Notes under the pieces: model-generated | What the model was told of the DNA's origin: nothing | What the model saw: only the letters and a program-made list of their open reading frames with translations | The model's database searches: none | Assembly: GCA_002371265.1 (NCBI GenBank) | Contig: DFGT01000024.1 | Span: forward strand, 248,001 to 312,000 | DNA: 64,000 nucleotides | Source of the DNA: Bacteroidales bacterium UBA3743 | GTDB lineage: Bacteria > Bacteroidota > Bacteroidia > Bacteroidales > Paludibacteraceae | Reading direction: 5' to 3' | Translations under genes and position numbers: made by a program | Shown: piece by piece, positions 44,209 to 53,479 of the stretch | Position numbering within the stretch: the first letter of the stretch is position 1 | How the letters are laid out: each line of letters begins with the position of its first letter

Positions 44209-44272
44209 AAGTCAGTTTGTTTTAATCATCAAAAAATGAATCAAACCAAAAGTGGATGTGAATTAATAAAAA

Positions 44273-44300
44273 GAGTGCACTTCAAATAGAAATGCACTCA
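44273..44300 (-). terminator. Terminator of rpsP
   Basis: GAGTGCA/TGCACTC stem; on the minus strand a CTTTTTATT tail follows. Confidence 0.85.
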
Positions 44301-44323
44301 TACGTTTCAGAACAAAGGATTTA

Positions 44324-44863
44324 TTAACCCTGAGCGTCCTCTGAATTCTCAGCAGCAGCCTCTGCCTTTGCAGCAGCCTCAGCTTCCTGCTTTGCAGCAA
44401 GAGCCTCTGCCTTCTTCTTAGCAACAGCCTCAGCCTTTGCCTTATTTACAGCCTGCTCTGCATCAAGACGAGTCTTAGCGTTAGCTGCCTTATCAGCCAC
44501 CAACTTATTCTTAACTGCCTCTAGCTTGCTGTTCTTAGCGTTCAACCACTCGTTGAACTTCTGATCTGCGACTGCCTCAGAGAAAGCACCCTTAGCAACT
44601 CCACCTAGCAAGTGCTTCTTCAAGTATACGCCCTTGTCACTCAAGATGTTTCTTGCAGTGTCTGTAGGCTGAGCTCCGCTAAGAACCCACTTCAAAGCCT
44701 GCTCAAAATTCAAATCAATAGTAGCAGGATTTGTGTTAGGATTGTATGTTCCCAACTTCTCAATAAACTTACCATCACGTGGTGCTCTGCTATCAGCTAC
44801 GACAATGTGGTAAAACGCGTACCCCTTACGTCCGTGTCTTTGCAATCTAATCTTAGTTGCCAT
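44324..44863 (-). CDS. rpsP: Small ribosomal subunit protein bS16
   Basis: A 180-residue protein with ATG at 44863 (MATKIRLQRHGRKGYAFYHI); a longer frame to 44932 overlaps its promoter and is not used. Residues 1-80 are the S16 domain (SRAPRDGKFIEKLGTYNP). About 95 residues of Ala/Lys/Glu-rich tail follow, known in Bacteroidota S16. Confidence 0.96.
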   Translation of the reverse strand: MATKIRLQRHGRKGYAFYHIVVADSRAPRDGKFIEKLGTYNPNTNPATIDLNFEQALKWVLSGAQPTDTARNILSDKGVYLKKHLLGGVAKGAFSEAVADQKFNEWLNAKNSKLEAVKNKLVADKAANAKTRLDAEQAVNKAKAEAVAKKKAEALAAKQEAEAAAKAEAAAENSEDAQG

Positions 44864-44892
44864 TTTTTGATGATTTAAAATTTTTAACTGTG

Positions 44893-44923
44893 CAAAAGTA
44901 GCATTTTTTTTCAACAATTCAAA
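44893..44923 (-). promoter_or_regulatory. Bacteroides-type promoter of rpsP
   Basis: Minus-strand TTTG (44923-44920), 19 bp, TACTTTTG (44900-44893), 30 bp before the ATG. An exact match. Confidence 0.8.
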
Positions 44924-44939
44924 CACTGACACAAAAAAA

Positions 44940-44963
44940 GCGACGGAATTTGCATCCCGTCGC
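44940..44963 (-). terminator. Terminator of valS
   Basis: GCGACGG(A/G) pairs with CCGTCGC around a short loop; on the minus strand a run of T follows. It lies 17 bp after the valS stop. Confidence 0.9.
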
Positions 44964-44980
44964 CATATAATGCATTAAAA

Positions 44981-47680
44981 TCACTTCAATTTTGCAATGT
45001 TTGCCTTCAAAGCTGATATTTTGCTTTCTGCATCAGCCTGCTTCTTACGCTCATTTGCCACAACCTCTGGTTTGGCGTTAGCGACAAACTTCTCGTTGCT
45101 CAACTTCTTGTTGACACTGATCAAGAATCCCTCAAGATATTTGATTTCATCTTCCATCTTCTTGATCTCCTCCTCAACATTGACATTGCCTGCAAGAGGA
45201 ATCGTGATCTCAACAGTTCCTACCATGAATGTCTGGCTTGCTCCATCCACACCAGCTGCTGGCGTTTCAGCTATCGACTCTATATTTGCAAGTTTCTCTA
45301 TGATAGAATTATTCTTGCTGTTGAATTCCTCTCCTTTATAATATAGAGTGAATGCCTCACGTGGACTGATTCCCTTCTCTGCACGGATATTGCGGACTCC
45401 AGCAATAATCTCCTTCGTCTGCTCCATTCTCTTCAAGCACTTCTCACAGTAGTCCTCAGCCTTTGGAAGCTGGCTGACCATGATGCTGTCTTTAGCATCA
45501 CGTGTCTTGAGTGCCTGATAAAGCTCCTCTGTGATAAATGGCATGAATGGATGTAGAAGTTTAAGCAATGTCTCAAAATATGACAATGTCGCATCAAGAG
45601 TAGCCTTGTCGACTGGCTGCTGGTATGCTGGTTTAACCATCTCTAGATACCATGATGAGAACTCATCCCAGAATAGTTTGTAGACAGTCATCAAAGCATC
45701 AGAGATACGGTACTTCTCGAAGTGGTCGTTAACCTCTGCGATAGTCTGGTTCAACTTGTGGCCGAACCACTTGATTGCCATCTTAGCACTCTCTGGCTGC
45801 TCAGCTGATGCGTCAACGCTCCATCCCTGAACAAGACGGAATGCATTCCAGATCTTGTTGTTGAAGTTTCGACCCTGCTCACACAGTGCCTCGTCGAACA
45901 AAATATCATTTCCAGCAGGAGCGGAAAGCATCATTCCCATACGCACACCGTCGGCTCCGAACTTGTCGATCAAGCCTAGCGGATCAGGAGAGTTACCAAG
46001 AGATTTCGACATCTTACGTCCGATCTTGTCACGTACGATACCTGTGAAATAAACATTCTTGAATGGCATCTTTCCTTCATACTCATATCCTGCCATGATC
46101 ATACGCGCCACCCAGAAGAAGATGATATCCGGACCAGTCACAAGATCTGATGTTGGATAGTAGTACTTGATTTCCTCGTTACCTGGATTATTGATTCCGT
46201 CGAACAAAGAGATTGGCCACAACCATGATGAGAACCAAGTGTCGAGAGCATCCTCGTCGCGGACAAGCTGATCTGCAGTGATATTTTCATATCCTGCTAT
46301 CTTCTTTGCCTTTGCCAAAGCGTCCTCTACAGTAAGGGCGACGACGAACTTCTCCTCTTCTCCCTCAGCAGTTGGAAGGAAGTAAGCAGGTATTCTATGA
46401 CCCCACCACAACTGACGCGAGATACACCAATCCTGGATATTCTCCAACCAGTTCTTATATGTTGTCACATATTTAGACGGATAGAACTTCAACTCACCGT
46501 TGACAACAGGAGGAAGAGCTATATCCGCAAAGTGTTGCATTGAAAGGAACCACTGCTTGCAAAGGCGTGGCTCAACAGCTGTATCCTGATTACGCTCTGA
46601 ATAGCCGACCTTATTGTCGTAATCCTCAACCTTCTCAAGCAAGCCAGCCTTATCAAGGTCGACGGCGATCTGCTTACGTACAGCAAATCGATCCTGACCA
46701 ACATACATTCCAGCAGCTTCAGAAATTGTTGCGTCTGGGTTGAAGATGTCAATAGTCTCTAGATTATGAGTCTTACCAAGAGCATAGTCATTGACGTCGT
46801 GAGCTGGAGTGACTTTCAAACATCCTGTTCCGAACTCCACGTCTACGTATCTATCCTCGATAACTGGGATCACTCTGTTTACCAACGGAACGATCACTTT
46901 GTGTCCCTTCAACCACTGGTTTTTAGGGTCCTTAGGGTTGATACACATTGCTGTATCACCCATGATAGTCTCAGGACGAGTAGTAGCGACGACAGCGTAA
47001 TAACCTTTTTCATCTTTGTGAAGCACTTCTCCCTCCTCACCAGTCGGTTTAACAGCCGCACTATCCTGCACGTAATATTTTAAATAGAATAGTTTGCTTT
47101 TCTCCTCACGGTAGATCACCTCCTCAGTGGAAAGCACTGTCTGAGCCTTTGGATCCCAGTTCACCATACGGAGTCCACGGTAGATCAATCCCTTATCGTA
47201 AAGGTCGACAAAAACCTTAAGCACAGACTCCGAACGTTTCTCATCCATAGTGAACGCTGTACGGTTCCAGTCGCAAGAAGCACCAAGTTTCTTCAACTGC
47301 TCAAGGATGATGCCACCATGTTTTCTAGTCCAATCCCAAGCATGCTCAAGGAACTGCTCACGAGTAAGGTCCTTCTTCTTAATGCCTTCGCTAGCAAGTT
47401 TGTTCACAACCTTAGCCTCAGTTGCGATAGAAGCGTGGTCAGTGCCCGGAACCCAAAGAGCGTTCTTGCCCATCATTCTTGCACGGCGCACGAGAATATC
47501 CTGGATAGTATTGTTGAGCATGTGTCCCATGTGGAGCACACCAGTCACATTTGGTGGAGGAATAACGATTGTATAAGGTTCTCTTCCATCTGGCTTGCTG
47601 CTGAAGAAGCCATTTTCCATCCAATACTGATACCACTTCTGTTCTACGTCAGCTGGATTATATTTGCTTGCTAATTCCAT
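44981..47680 (-). CDS. valS: Valyl-tRNA synthetase
   Basis: An 899-residue class I synthetase charging tRNA-Val. The HIGH motif is HMGHM at about 51-55, KMSKS is at about 559-563, and the editing-domain TTRPETIMGDTAMCI is intact; a coiled-coil C-terminal tail (about 830-899) is present. Full length. Confidence 0.97.
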   Translation of the reverse strand: MELASKYNPADVEQKWYQYWMENGFFSSKPDGREPYTIVIPPPNVTGVLHMGHMLNNTIQDILVRRARMMGKNALWVPGTDHASIATEAKVVNKLASEGIKKKDLTREQFLEHAWDWTRKHGGIILEQLKKLGASCDWNRTAFTMDEKRSESVLKVFVDLYDKGLIYRGLRMVNWDPKAQTVLSTEEVIYREEKSKLFYLKYYVQDSAAVKPTGEEGEVLHKDEKGYYAVVATTRPETIMGDTAMCINPKDPKNQWLKGHKVIVPLVNRVIPVIEDRYVDVEFGTGCLKVTPAHDVNDYALGKTHNLETIDIFNPDATISEAAGMYVGQDRFAVRKQIAVDLDKAGLLEKVEDYDNKVGYSERNQDTAVEPRLCKQWFLSMQHFADIALPPVVNGELKFYPSKYVTTYKNWLENIQDWCISRQLWWGHRIPAYFLPTAEGEEEKFVVALTVEDALAKAKKIAGYENITADQLVRDEDALDTWFSSWLWPISLFDGINNPGNEEIKYYYPTSDLVTGPDIIFFWVARMIMAGYEYEGKMPFKNVYFTGIVRDKIGRKMSKSLGNSPDPLGLIDKFGADGVRMGMMLSAPAGNDILFDEALCEQGRNFNNKIWNAFRLVQGWSVDASAEQPESAKMAIKWFGHKLNQTIAEVNDHFEKYRISDALMTVYKLFWDEFSSWYLEMVKPAYQQPVDKATLDATLSYFETLLKLLHPFMPFITEELYQALKTRDAKDSIMVSQLPKAEDYCEKCLKRMEQTKEIIAGVRNIRAEKGISPREAFTLYYKGEEFNSKNNSIIEKLANIESIAETPAAGVDGASQTFMVGTVEITIPLAGNVNVEEEIKKMEDEIKYLEGFLISVNKKLSNEKFVANAKPEVVANERKKQADAESKISALKANIAKLK

Positions 47681-47709
47681 ATATGCAATATTATTCTAAA
47701 ATACGAGCG

Positions 47710-47740
47710 CAAAATTAAGAAAACAGATTGACAAATCAAA
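47710..47740 (-). promoter_or_regulatory. Bacteroides-type promoter of valS
   Basis: Minus-strand TTTG (47740-47737), 19 bp, TAATTTTG (47717-47710), 30 bp before the ATG. Confidence 0.8.
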
Positions 47741-47821
47741 AGAAATAGAGATTTCAAGTTTCGCAAACCGAACAATCACAAATGACAGAAGAAATTGGTA
47801 GAATCAAAGTTTTTAAATTTT

Positions 47822-47979
47822 GAGGATTGTTAAGGGCGGAACGCCCTAACCCATTCTCTTCCGCGAGCCCAAAGGGCGAGCGGTAAAAATGCATTTCATT
47901 ATGCTTCTATTATTTTATGTGCTCGCCTTACGGCTCGCATTTGAGGAGAGGTTAGGGCGTTCCGCCCTTAACAATCCTC
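47822..47979. repeat. Inverted pair of family A repeats
   Basis: The 29-mers at 47822-47850 and 47951-47979 are exact reverse complements, separated by 100 bp holding two copies of the CTCGCC...GGCTCGC module in opposing order. The pair could form a large cruciform. It separates the yidD 3' end from the valS promoter; the 47980-48049 remainder is a direct repeat of CAGCATTTTTAATT. Confidence 0.9.
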
Positions 47980-48049
47980 GGAAATTAGAATCTATCTAAA
48001 TGGAGGAAGACAGTTATTCAGCATTTTTAATTCAGCATTTTTAATTTTC

Positions 48050-48268
48050 TCACGGCACTGGATCATATCCGCTGCCCCCTCCCGGCCTGCATCTACAAAT
48101 TCGTTTGACAGCCAGCCAACTGCCTTTGAATATTCCATGTTTCATTACTGCCTCAACAGCATATTGCGAACATGTCGGCGTGAAACGGCACACCGGAGGG
48201 AAAAGAGGAGATATGAAACCCTTATAGAAAAAGACAGGCAGGAGAAAAATGCGTCTAACCCAAATCAT
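48050..48268 (-). CDS. yidD: Membrane protein insertion efficiency factor YidD
   Basis: A 72-residue YidD with FYKGFISPLFPPVCRFTPTC, then SQYAVEAVMKHG and CRPGGGSGYDPVP. It aids YidC-dependent insertion. Start overlaps the rnpA stop by 4 bp. Confidence 0.95.
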   Translation of the reverse strand: MIWVRRIFLLPVFFYKGFISPLFPPVCRFTPTCSQYAVEAVMKHGIFKGSWLAVKRICRCRPGGGSGYDPVP

Positions 48269-48687
48269 AACGACTCTTTTTCTGCCACAATAGCATTCAA
48301 CTTATTGATCGCAAGCTTCATCTTCTTGTCGAAGAAAGCAAACGGCTCGATCTTTTGATCCACATACACGAATGCTATATGCATACCCATATTCTTATTT
48401 ATCAATTCCGACACCAAAGAATGTTTGTTCACTCGGTAAGACTCACGCATCAATCTGCGCAGCTCCACTCTCTGGTATGCTCTTTTGAATCGTTTTTTCT
48501 GGGCAATGACAACAATCTTAGCTGGAGCACCGTCTCTTTCGCAAAACCTGTATGTGATTCTGAACGGGAAGCAGACAAATGATTTACCTTCCGCAAACAA
48601 AGTGTCCAAATCACGTTTAAGGCAAAGATGCTCTGCCTTACGGAATGTGTTGCGGTCTGCAAATTTATTGTTGATGTCGTTCTCCAT
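48265..48687 (-). CDS. rnpA: Ribonuclease P protein component
   Basis: A 140-residue RnpA starting at ATG 48687 (MENDINNKFADRNTFRKAEH); the longer frame upstream covers a terminator. The RNA-binding RNR motif lies in RFKRAYQRVELRRLMRESYR (about 75-94). Coupled to yidD. Confidence 0.92.
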   Translation of the reverse strand: MENDINNKFADRNTFRKAEHLCLKRDLDTLFAEGKSFVCFPFRITYRFCERDGAPAKIVVIAQKKRFKRAYQRVELRRLMRESYRVNKHSLVSELINKNMGMHIAFVYVDQKIEPFAFFDKKMKLAINKLNAIVAEKESL

Positions 48688-48703
48688 TCTTATATAAATT
48701 AAA

Positions 48704-48736
48704 AAGCCATACTCACTCTGATGGAAAGTATGGCTT
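48704..48736 (-). terminator. Terminator between hemD and rnpA
   Basis: AAGCCATACT pairs with AGTATGGCTT; TTTTTAATTT follows on the minus strand. Confidence 0.8.
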
Positions 48737-48757
48737 ATGTTATTTGTGACGCTACAA

Positions 48758-49537
48758 TTATTTGTCAGCGTTCTCCTTGAAATACAAATCCATTGCCTCA
48801 GCCATAGACTTTGACTTCTCGTTAGGAGCAGCAATGTTCACTGTAAGTCCAGCCTCTTCAGCAGCCTTGACAGCAGTTGGTCCGAAGCATCCGATCTTGA
48901 TATCTCCCTGTACGAAATTAGGGAAATTCTTGAACAATGAAGCGATACCCGATGGGCTGAAGAAGACAAACATATCATACTTGAAGTCTGGATCCTGTGT
49001 GAAGTCTGTACTTACCGTACGGTACATGACAGCCTTTGTATGAGGAATATTGTTTTCATCCATGATAGAGACAATATCATCCTTGTGGTCTTTCTGAATT
49101 GACTTGTTCTCATCATACACATCAGATACTACAACCAAATACTTTTCAGACTGATGTTTCTTAATTGCCTCTACAAGACCTTGAACTGACCCATCCTCAG
49201 AGAAGAATATCTTACGCTTTCTGTAAGCGACATACTTCTGGATATACTGTGATAGATTCTCAGAAGTGAAGAAATACTTCATTGTCTCAGGAATAGTAAT
49301 CTTCATTTCTCCACAGATTCTGAAGAAATTATCTACTGCAGTACGTGCAGTAAAAACAATAGCAGTGTGGTCGAGAATATCTACTTTCTGTGCACGAAAC
49401 TCTTTCGTCGTAACACCCTCGACCCTAATAAAAGGTCTAAAGTCAATTTGTACTCCATACTTTGACTCAAGATCAAAATACGGCGACTTCTCAGTTGCTG
49501 GTTTTGGTTGAGATACCAAAATCTTCTTCACCTTCAT
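48758..49537 (-). CDS. hemD: Uroporphyrinogen-III synthase-like protein
   Basis: A 259-residue HemD-fold protein: two alpha/beta lobes, ILVSQPKPATEKSPYFDLE at the start, TARTAVDNFFRICGE and VFFSPSGIASLFKNFP for the conserved Thr/Ser-rich clefts. It would close uroporphyrinogen III from hydroxymethylbilane. No other hem gene is nearby; it belongs to the DUF4271-hemD-rnpA-yidD order I recall from Bacteroides. Confidence 0.85.
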   Translation of the reverse strand: MKVKKILVSQPKPATEKSPYFDLESKYGVQIDFRPFIRVEGVTTKEFRAQKVDILDHTAIVFTARTAVDNFFRICGEMKITIPETMKYFFTSENLSQYIQKYVAYRKRKIFFSEDGSVQGLVEAIKKHQSEKYLVVVSDVYDENKSIQKDHKDDIVSIMDENNIPHTKAVMYRTVSTDFTQDPDFKYDMFVFFSPSGIASLFKNFPNFVQGDIKIGCFGPTAVKAAEEAGLTVNIAAPNEKSKSMAEAMDLYFKENADK

Positions 49538-49586
49538 GTCAAATAAAAATTTTCTATAAGTGCAACTATTAAATTACAACTCGTTT

Positions 49587-50963
49587 TTACAATCTCGGTA
49601 ATAGTCCCAATACGAAGAATATCGCAACGGGTATTACTTCAAGCGTGCAAAGATACAAAATCAAATAAAAAATCGACGTAATTCCCCTCAAAAAATTGAC
49701 AATTACCTTCAAATTGAAAGCTAAAATTGCAATTGCTATGACAATTATGCCAAAATAAATGAAAAATGAACGATATTCTTCTGGAGCAAAACTTAGTCCT
49801 AAAACCGCTGGAATAAGTGCCAAACCTGCCTGCCTTACCATCACCATAAATGCTCCTGACATACTTGCCACATCAGCTCCCTCAAAATAGATATACTCCA
49901 GCAATGCGAGCATGACCTTCTTTCCAACAACAAAAACTGTTACTGCCAAAAAGAATATCCAAATCGCGGATATCGCTACCCTATTTGCCAAAAACAGATA
50001 CAATGATGCAGTTATCACACCTAATGTGGAAAGGAAAAATTTATATTTTGAGTTCTGCAGCCACTGAAAACCAAAAATACTTCCGTCTGTGTTTGGTTTC
50101 ACAAAGGATATCAATTCTGACAATATCGCCTTTTTCCTGTCTCGTATGATTATGACATACGCAATGAAAATCACAAGCAGCGACAACGGATACAACCACA
50201 TATTATTGATTGTCTGCGGCATCTCCTTGCCATCAATTGAGATGATTTCTCTTTTTGGTTCTGGCTCTTCGACGGGAATAAAAACGACACTGTCTTTTGC
50301 CAACGAATCATTCGCAATGGAATCATTCTTCGCTGTCAGGCTGTCTGCAACGACTGGTTTCGAAGCCAAAGAATCTGTTTTGACATCAGACTTAGACAAT
50401 TCTGCCTTAGCCACATTGATGGTTGCCTCCGTCTGTTTGGCTGTTTCTTCTTTATTTGCAGATGCGACGGGAGCCTTTGCTTGCGCAGTCTGACCAGAAT
50501 CAACTGTCTTTGATTCCGTCGGTCTTGGAGCAAACTGCAATGCGTCAAGATCTACGCTATTAATTTTGGCAGATGCATCTTTTGCTTCTTGTCCAGCCTC
50601 AGAGGGTTTTGAATTTATTGTCTTTTGTTCGGCTGATTTGACTTCAAATTTCAGCGCGTCCAAATCTTTTTTTAAGAAAACAACCTTAATCTTTGCTTCT
50701 GTCGGAATAACAGTTTTCTGGATATTAGGTTCAGGCATAAACTCCTGAGCTGTCTCCTCGTCTTCCGGCGGAAAATAGGCTTCTGGAATTGGACGATCTT
50801 CATAAGGAATCTCCTCCGCCGGTTGTGTGACGACTTTCGGCTCCGTCTGATTTACAGACTCAGCCGGTGTCTGCGTCACCTGCAACTGACCATTCTGAGA
50901 TCCAACCGTCTGATCAGCATTCGATGCCTGTATAGTATCTTGATTTCTCCTTCTTCTTCCCAT
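49587..50963 (-). CDS. DUF4271 membrane protein
   Basis: A 458-residue protein: N-terminal 240 residues are low-complexity and polar (Gln/Pro/Glu/Ser/Lys rich), then about seven hydrophobic helices (260-458) as in DUF4271. The variable N-terminal half is longer than the membrane part needs. Function unknown; 50 bp upstream of hemD. Confidence 0.8.
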   Translation of the reverse strand: MGRRRRNQDTIQASNADQTVGSQNGQLQVTQTPAESVNQTEPKVVTQPAEEIPYEDRPIPEAYFPPEDEETAQEFMPEPNIQKTVIPTEAKIKVVFLKKDLDALKFEVKSAEQKTINSKPSEAGQEAKDASAKINSVDLDALQFAPRPTESKTVDSGQTAQAKAPVASANKEETAKQTEATINVAKAELSKSDVKTDSLASKPVVADSLTAKNDSIANDSLAKDSVVFIPVEEPEPKREIISIDGKEMPQTINNMWLYPLSLLVIFIAYVIIIRDRKKAILSELISFVKPNTDGSIFGFQWLQNSKYKFFLSTLGVITASLYLFLANRVAISAIWIFFLAVTVFVVGKKVMLALLEYIYFEGADVASMSGAFMVMVRQAGLALIPAVLGLSFAPEEYRSFFIYFGIIVIAIAILAFNLKVIVNFLRGITSIFYLILYLCTLEVIPVAIFFVLGLLPRL

Positions 50964-50983
50964 AATCTAAGCGATCTCTATCA

Positions 50984-51403
50984 TTAGGCAAATTCTACCG
51001 TCGCATGACGTTTTGTCGGATCAACCTCCTTGATTGTCAACGTGACTACATCGTCCGGCATAAAATCATCCACTAGTTGCGGCCACTCCATGAACACATA
51101 TTCGCCAGAGTAGAAATAGTCGGCCAGACCAAGGTCGATTGCCTCCTGCTGGTTCTTGACACGGTAGAAATCAAAATGGAACACTCTGCAGCCGTTGCCG
51201 TCATATTCATTCACGATGGCGAATGTAGGGCTGGTCACCTCCTCGTCGACACCAAGCAATTTGCACAACGATTTGATCATCGTCGTCTTTCCAGCTCCCA
51301 TTTCTCCGATGAAACGAATGATTTTTCTGCCATCGAAAGCTTTGAGTATTTCAGACGCTGCTGAATCAATCTCTTCTAATGTATATTCAAATTCTGTCTT
51401 CAT
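50984..51403 (-). CDS. tsaE: tRNA t6A biosynthesis ATPase TsaE
   Basis: A 139-residue P-loop ATPase. GEMGAGKTT (about 33-41), TSPTFAIVNEY (about 57-67) and VFMEWPQ are the family motifs. It supports TsaB-TsaD in making t6A37 on ANN-decoding tRNAs. 5 bp after the HD gene. Confidence 0.96.
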   Translation of the reverse strand: MKTEFEYTLEEIDSAASEILKAFDGRKIIRFIGEMGAGKTTMIKSLCKLLGVDEEVTSPTFAIVNEYDGNGCRVFHFDFYRVKNQQEAIDLGLADYFYSGEYVFMEWPQLVDDFMPDDVVTLTIKEVDPTKRHATVEFA

Positions 51404-51407
51404 CTCT

Positions 51408-53477
51408 CTACTTTTTTAATTCCGGATAACTGACTCTTGTATGATAGATTGTCTTTAGTTTCTCAATCAATTTTGCCTTGATCTGCTCAATATTCCTAAA
51501 TGTGAGCGGAGCATCCTTGAACGCTCCTTCGGCGATCTGAGAATCAATGATCTTTGACACAAGGTTTGTGATGCTTTCATCCGTGTATTCCTTCATACTT
51601 CTTGAAGCCGCCTCCACAGCGTCACACATCATAAGGATAGCCATCTCTCTGGAGAAAGGTCGAGGACCCGGATATGTGAATTTGCTGATGTCGACGGGAG
51701 TGTCTGGATTCTTGTTGCAAGCCTTGATATAGAAATACTTAGCCTGACTCGTGCCATGATGCGTACGAATGAAATCCTGTATTTTCTCAGGCAGTCCGTT
51801 CGCCTTGGCAATACGCAATCCATTTGCGACATGGTCGATAATGATACGTGCGCTGCTCTCCTCGTCGTTCAAAGCGTCATGCGGATTCACACCGCTCTGA
51901 TTCTCTGTGAAGAAGACAGGATTTTCCATTTTGCCTATGTCGTGATACAAAGCTCCTGTTCTCACTAACATGGGTTTCGCACCGATCTCTCGAGCCGCAG
52001 CGTCGGCAAGATTGGCCACCTGCATCGAATGCTGGAAACTTCCCGGTGCAACCTCTGAGAATTGTAGCAACAGAGGATTATTCGTGTTGGCGAGCTCCAC
52101 CAGCGTCACATCGGAAACATAATTGAATGTCTTCTCTATAATATATATGAGCGGATACGCGAACAGCAATAGCAATGCGTTCATCACAAATGGGCCCAAC
52201 TCATTAATAAACTCGACAGCATCTATTCGCACCCACTTGGATGTGTAAATCAGTGTGGATCCGAAATACAGGAATATGTATGCCGCAAATATTATAATCA
52301 CCGTCTTCACAAGCTGTGAACGCTCGTACATATCCTTCAAAATACAAATCGTCAGCATACCTATCACCACCTGCATCAGCAAAAACTCCACTCCCTCGTG
52401 CACTATGAACGAACAGATCAGCACCGTCGTGTTGTGCATGAACAACGCCGTTCGGGTATCGAAGAATGTCGCTATTACTATCGGCAGAATCGCATACGGG
52501 ATGGCATGCACCCAATCCGGAGAGTAGCGGACGACAAATGATGTCAAGCCACAAAGGGAAAGAATCATCAGAAGCATAAACACAACATTGCGTCGCTCCT
52601 GGATGAAACGGGTACGGAACAGTGTCAAGTAGAAATAGAAAGTCAAAAGACATATCGACACAATGATCACCTGGCCGATTTTCACCAGATAACGGTTGGA
52701 GGAATCGCCCTCACCATTCTCTATCGCGCGCTCAAGACTTGTCAGTTTACAAAAAACCTTATCTGTGATTTTGTCTCCCTTATCAACGATTTTCTCGCCT
52801 TCCTTGACTGTTCCTATCGTTGTGATTATACTCTTTATAATATCCTGACGGGCCAACTCGCTGATTTTCTCGTCATAAATAAGATTCACAAAAAGCATTC
52901 TGTCGATGTCATAACGACTAAGAATCTCCTTATCTAGCGTCGCAGGAGCCTTATTCAAGATATGCTCGTATGCCGTTTTTGGAGTGTAGACGGAATTCAA
53001 AGGCATCTCCACGAATGCATTCGCGTCGTCTCCCTTTATTCGGATTGTCTTGAAGCTATCCTTGAATCTGTCGAAATCGTCAGCATCCATAATACCCTTC
53101 TGATAGATATTGAAGAACTGGCTCTTGATATATTTAGTATATGAGTCCGCCACATCCTCGCTTCTTGTCTTCTGGTTCAGTTTGGAAATCGCTTTCTCTC
53201 TCTCCGTATCAGATATTGTGAAATATGGTTGGAACTGACGCTTCACAAGGCTGTCACTCTCCTCCTTGATTTCACTGTCGAGCTTATATACAGTGAATGG
53301 GAAGGGTGCTGTGAGAGCATCTTTCTGCCATATTCCGTCTTTCTCAAACTTATATTCAAATTTGGCGGCAGTCGGGAATATCGAAATGATTATCACTCCG
53401 ACAATGAGAAACAGACCAGCCACCACAAAACGCTGGTTTCTCGTAACGCCATCTATTTTATCCTTTATTGAACGCAT
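51408..53477 (-). CDS. 7TM-HD (PgpH-like) phosphohydrolase
   Basis: A 689-residue protein starting at ATG 53477. One N-terminal helix, an extracytoplasmic region (about 45-275), about seven helices (280-460), and a C-terminal HD domain with HMQVANLADAAAREIG and ALYHDIGKMENP (about 520). This is the 7TM-7TMR-HD layout of PgpH c-di-AMP phosphodiesterases. Signalling nucleotide not proven here. Confidence 0.9.
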   Translation of the reverse strand: MRSIKDKIDGVTRNQRFVVAGLFLIVGVIIISIFPTAAKFEYKFEKDGIWQKDALTAPFPFTVYKLDSEIKEESDSLVKRQFQPYFTISDTEREKAISKLNQKTRSEDVADSYTKYIKSQFFNIYQKGIMDADDFDRFKDSFKTIRIKGDDANAFVEMPLNSVYTPKTAYEHILNKAPATLDKEILSRYDIDRMLFVNLIYDEKISELARQDIIKSIITTIGTVKEGEKIVDKGDKITDKVFCKLTSLERAIENGEGDSSNRYLVKIGQVIIVSICLLTFYFYLTLFRTRFIQERRNVVFMLLMILSLCGLTSFVVRYSPDWVHAIPYAILPIVIATFFDTRTALFMHNTTVLICSFIVHEGVEFLLMQVVIGMLTICILKDMYERSQLVKTVIIIFAAYIFLYFGSTLIYTSKWVRIDAVEFINELGPFVMNALLLLFAYPLIYIIEKTFNYVSDVTLVELANTNNPLLLQFSEVAPGSFQHSMQVANLADAAAREIGAKPMLVRTGALYHDIGKMENPVFFTENQSGVNPHDALNDEESSARIIIDHVANGLRIAKANGLPEKIQDFIRTHHGTSQAKYFYIKACNKNPDTPVDISKFTYPGPRPFSREMAILMMCDAVEAASRSMKEYTDESITNLVSKIIDSQIAEGAFKDAPLTFRNIEQIKAKLIEKLKTIYHTRVSYPELKK

Positions 53478-53479
53478 AA

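Noticed and set aside
47318..47674. Long plus-strand open frame (118 codons) opposite valS
   Set aside because: It lies fully inside valS, has no upstream promoter pattern and no recognisable protein features; it is a shadow of the real gene.
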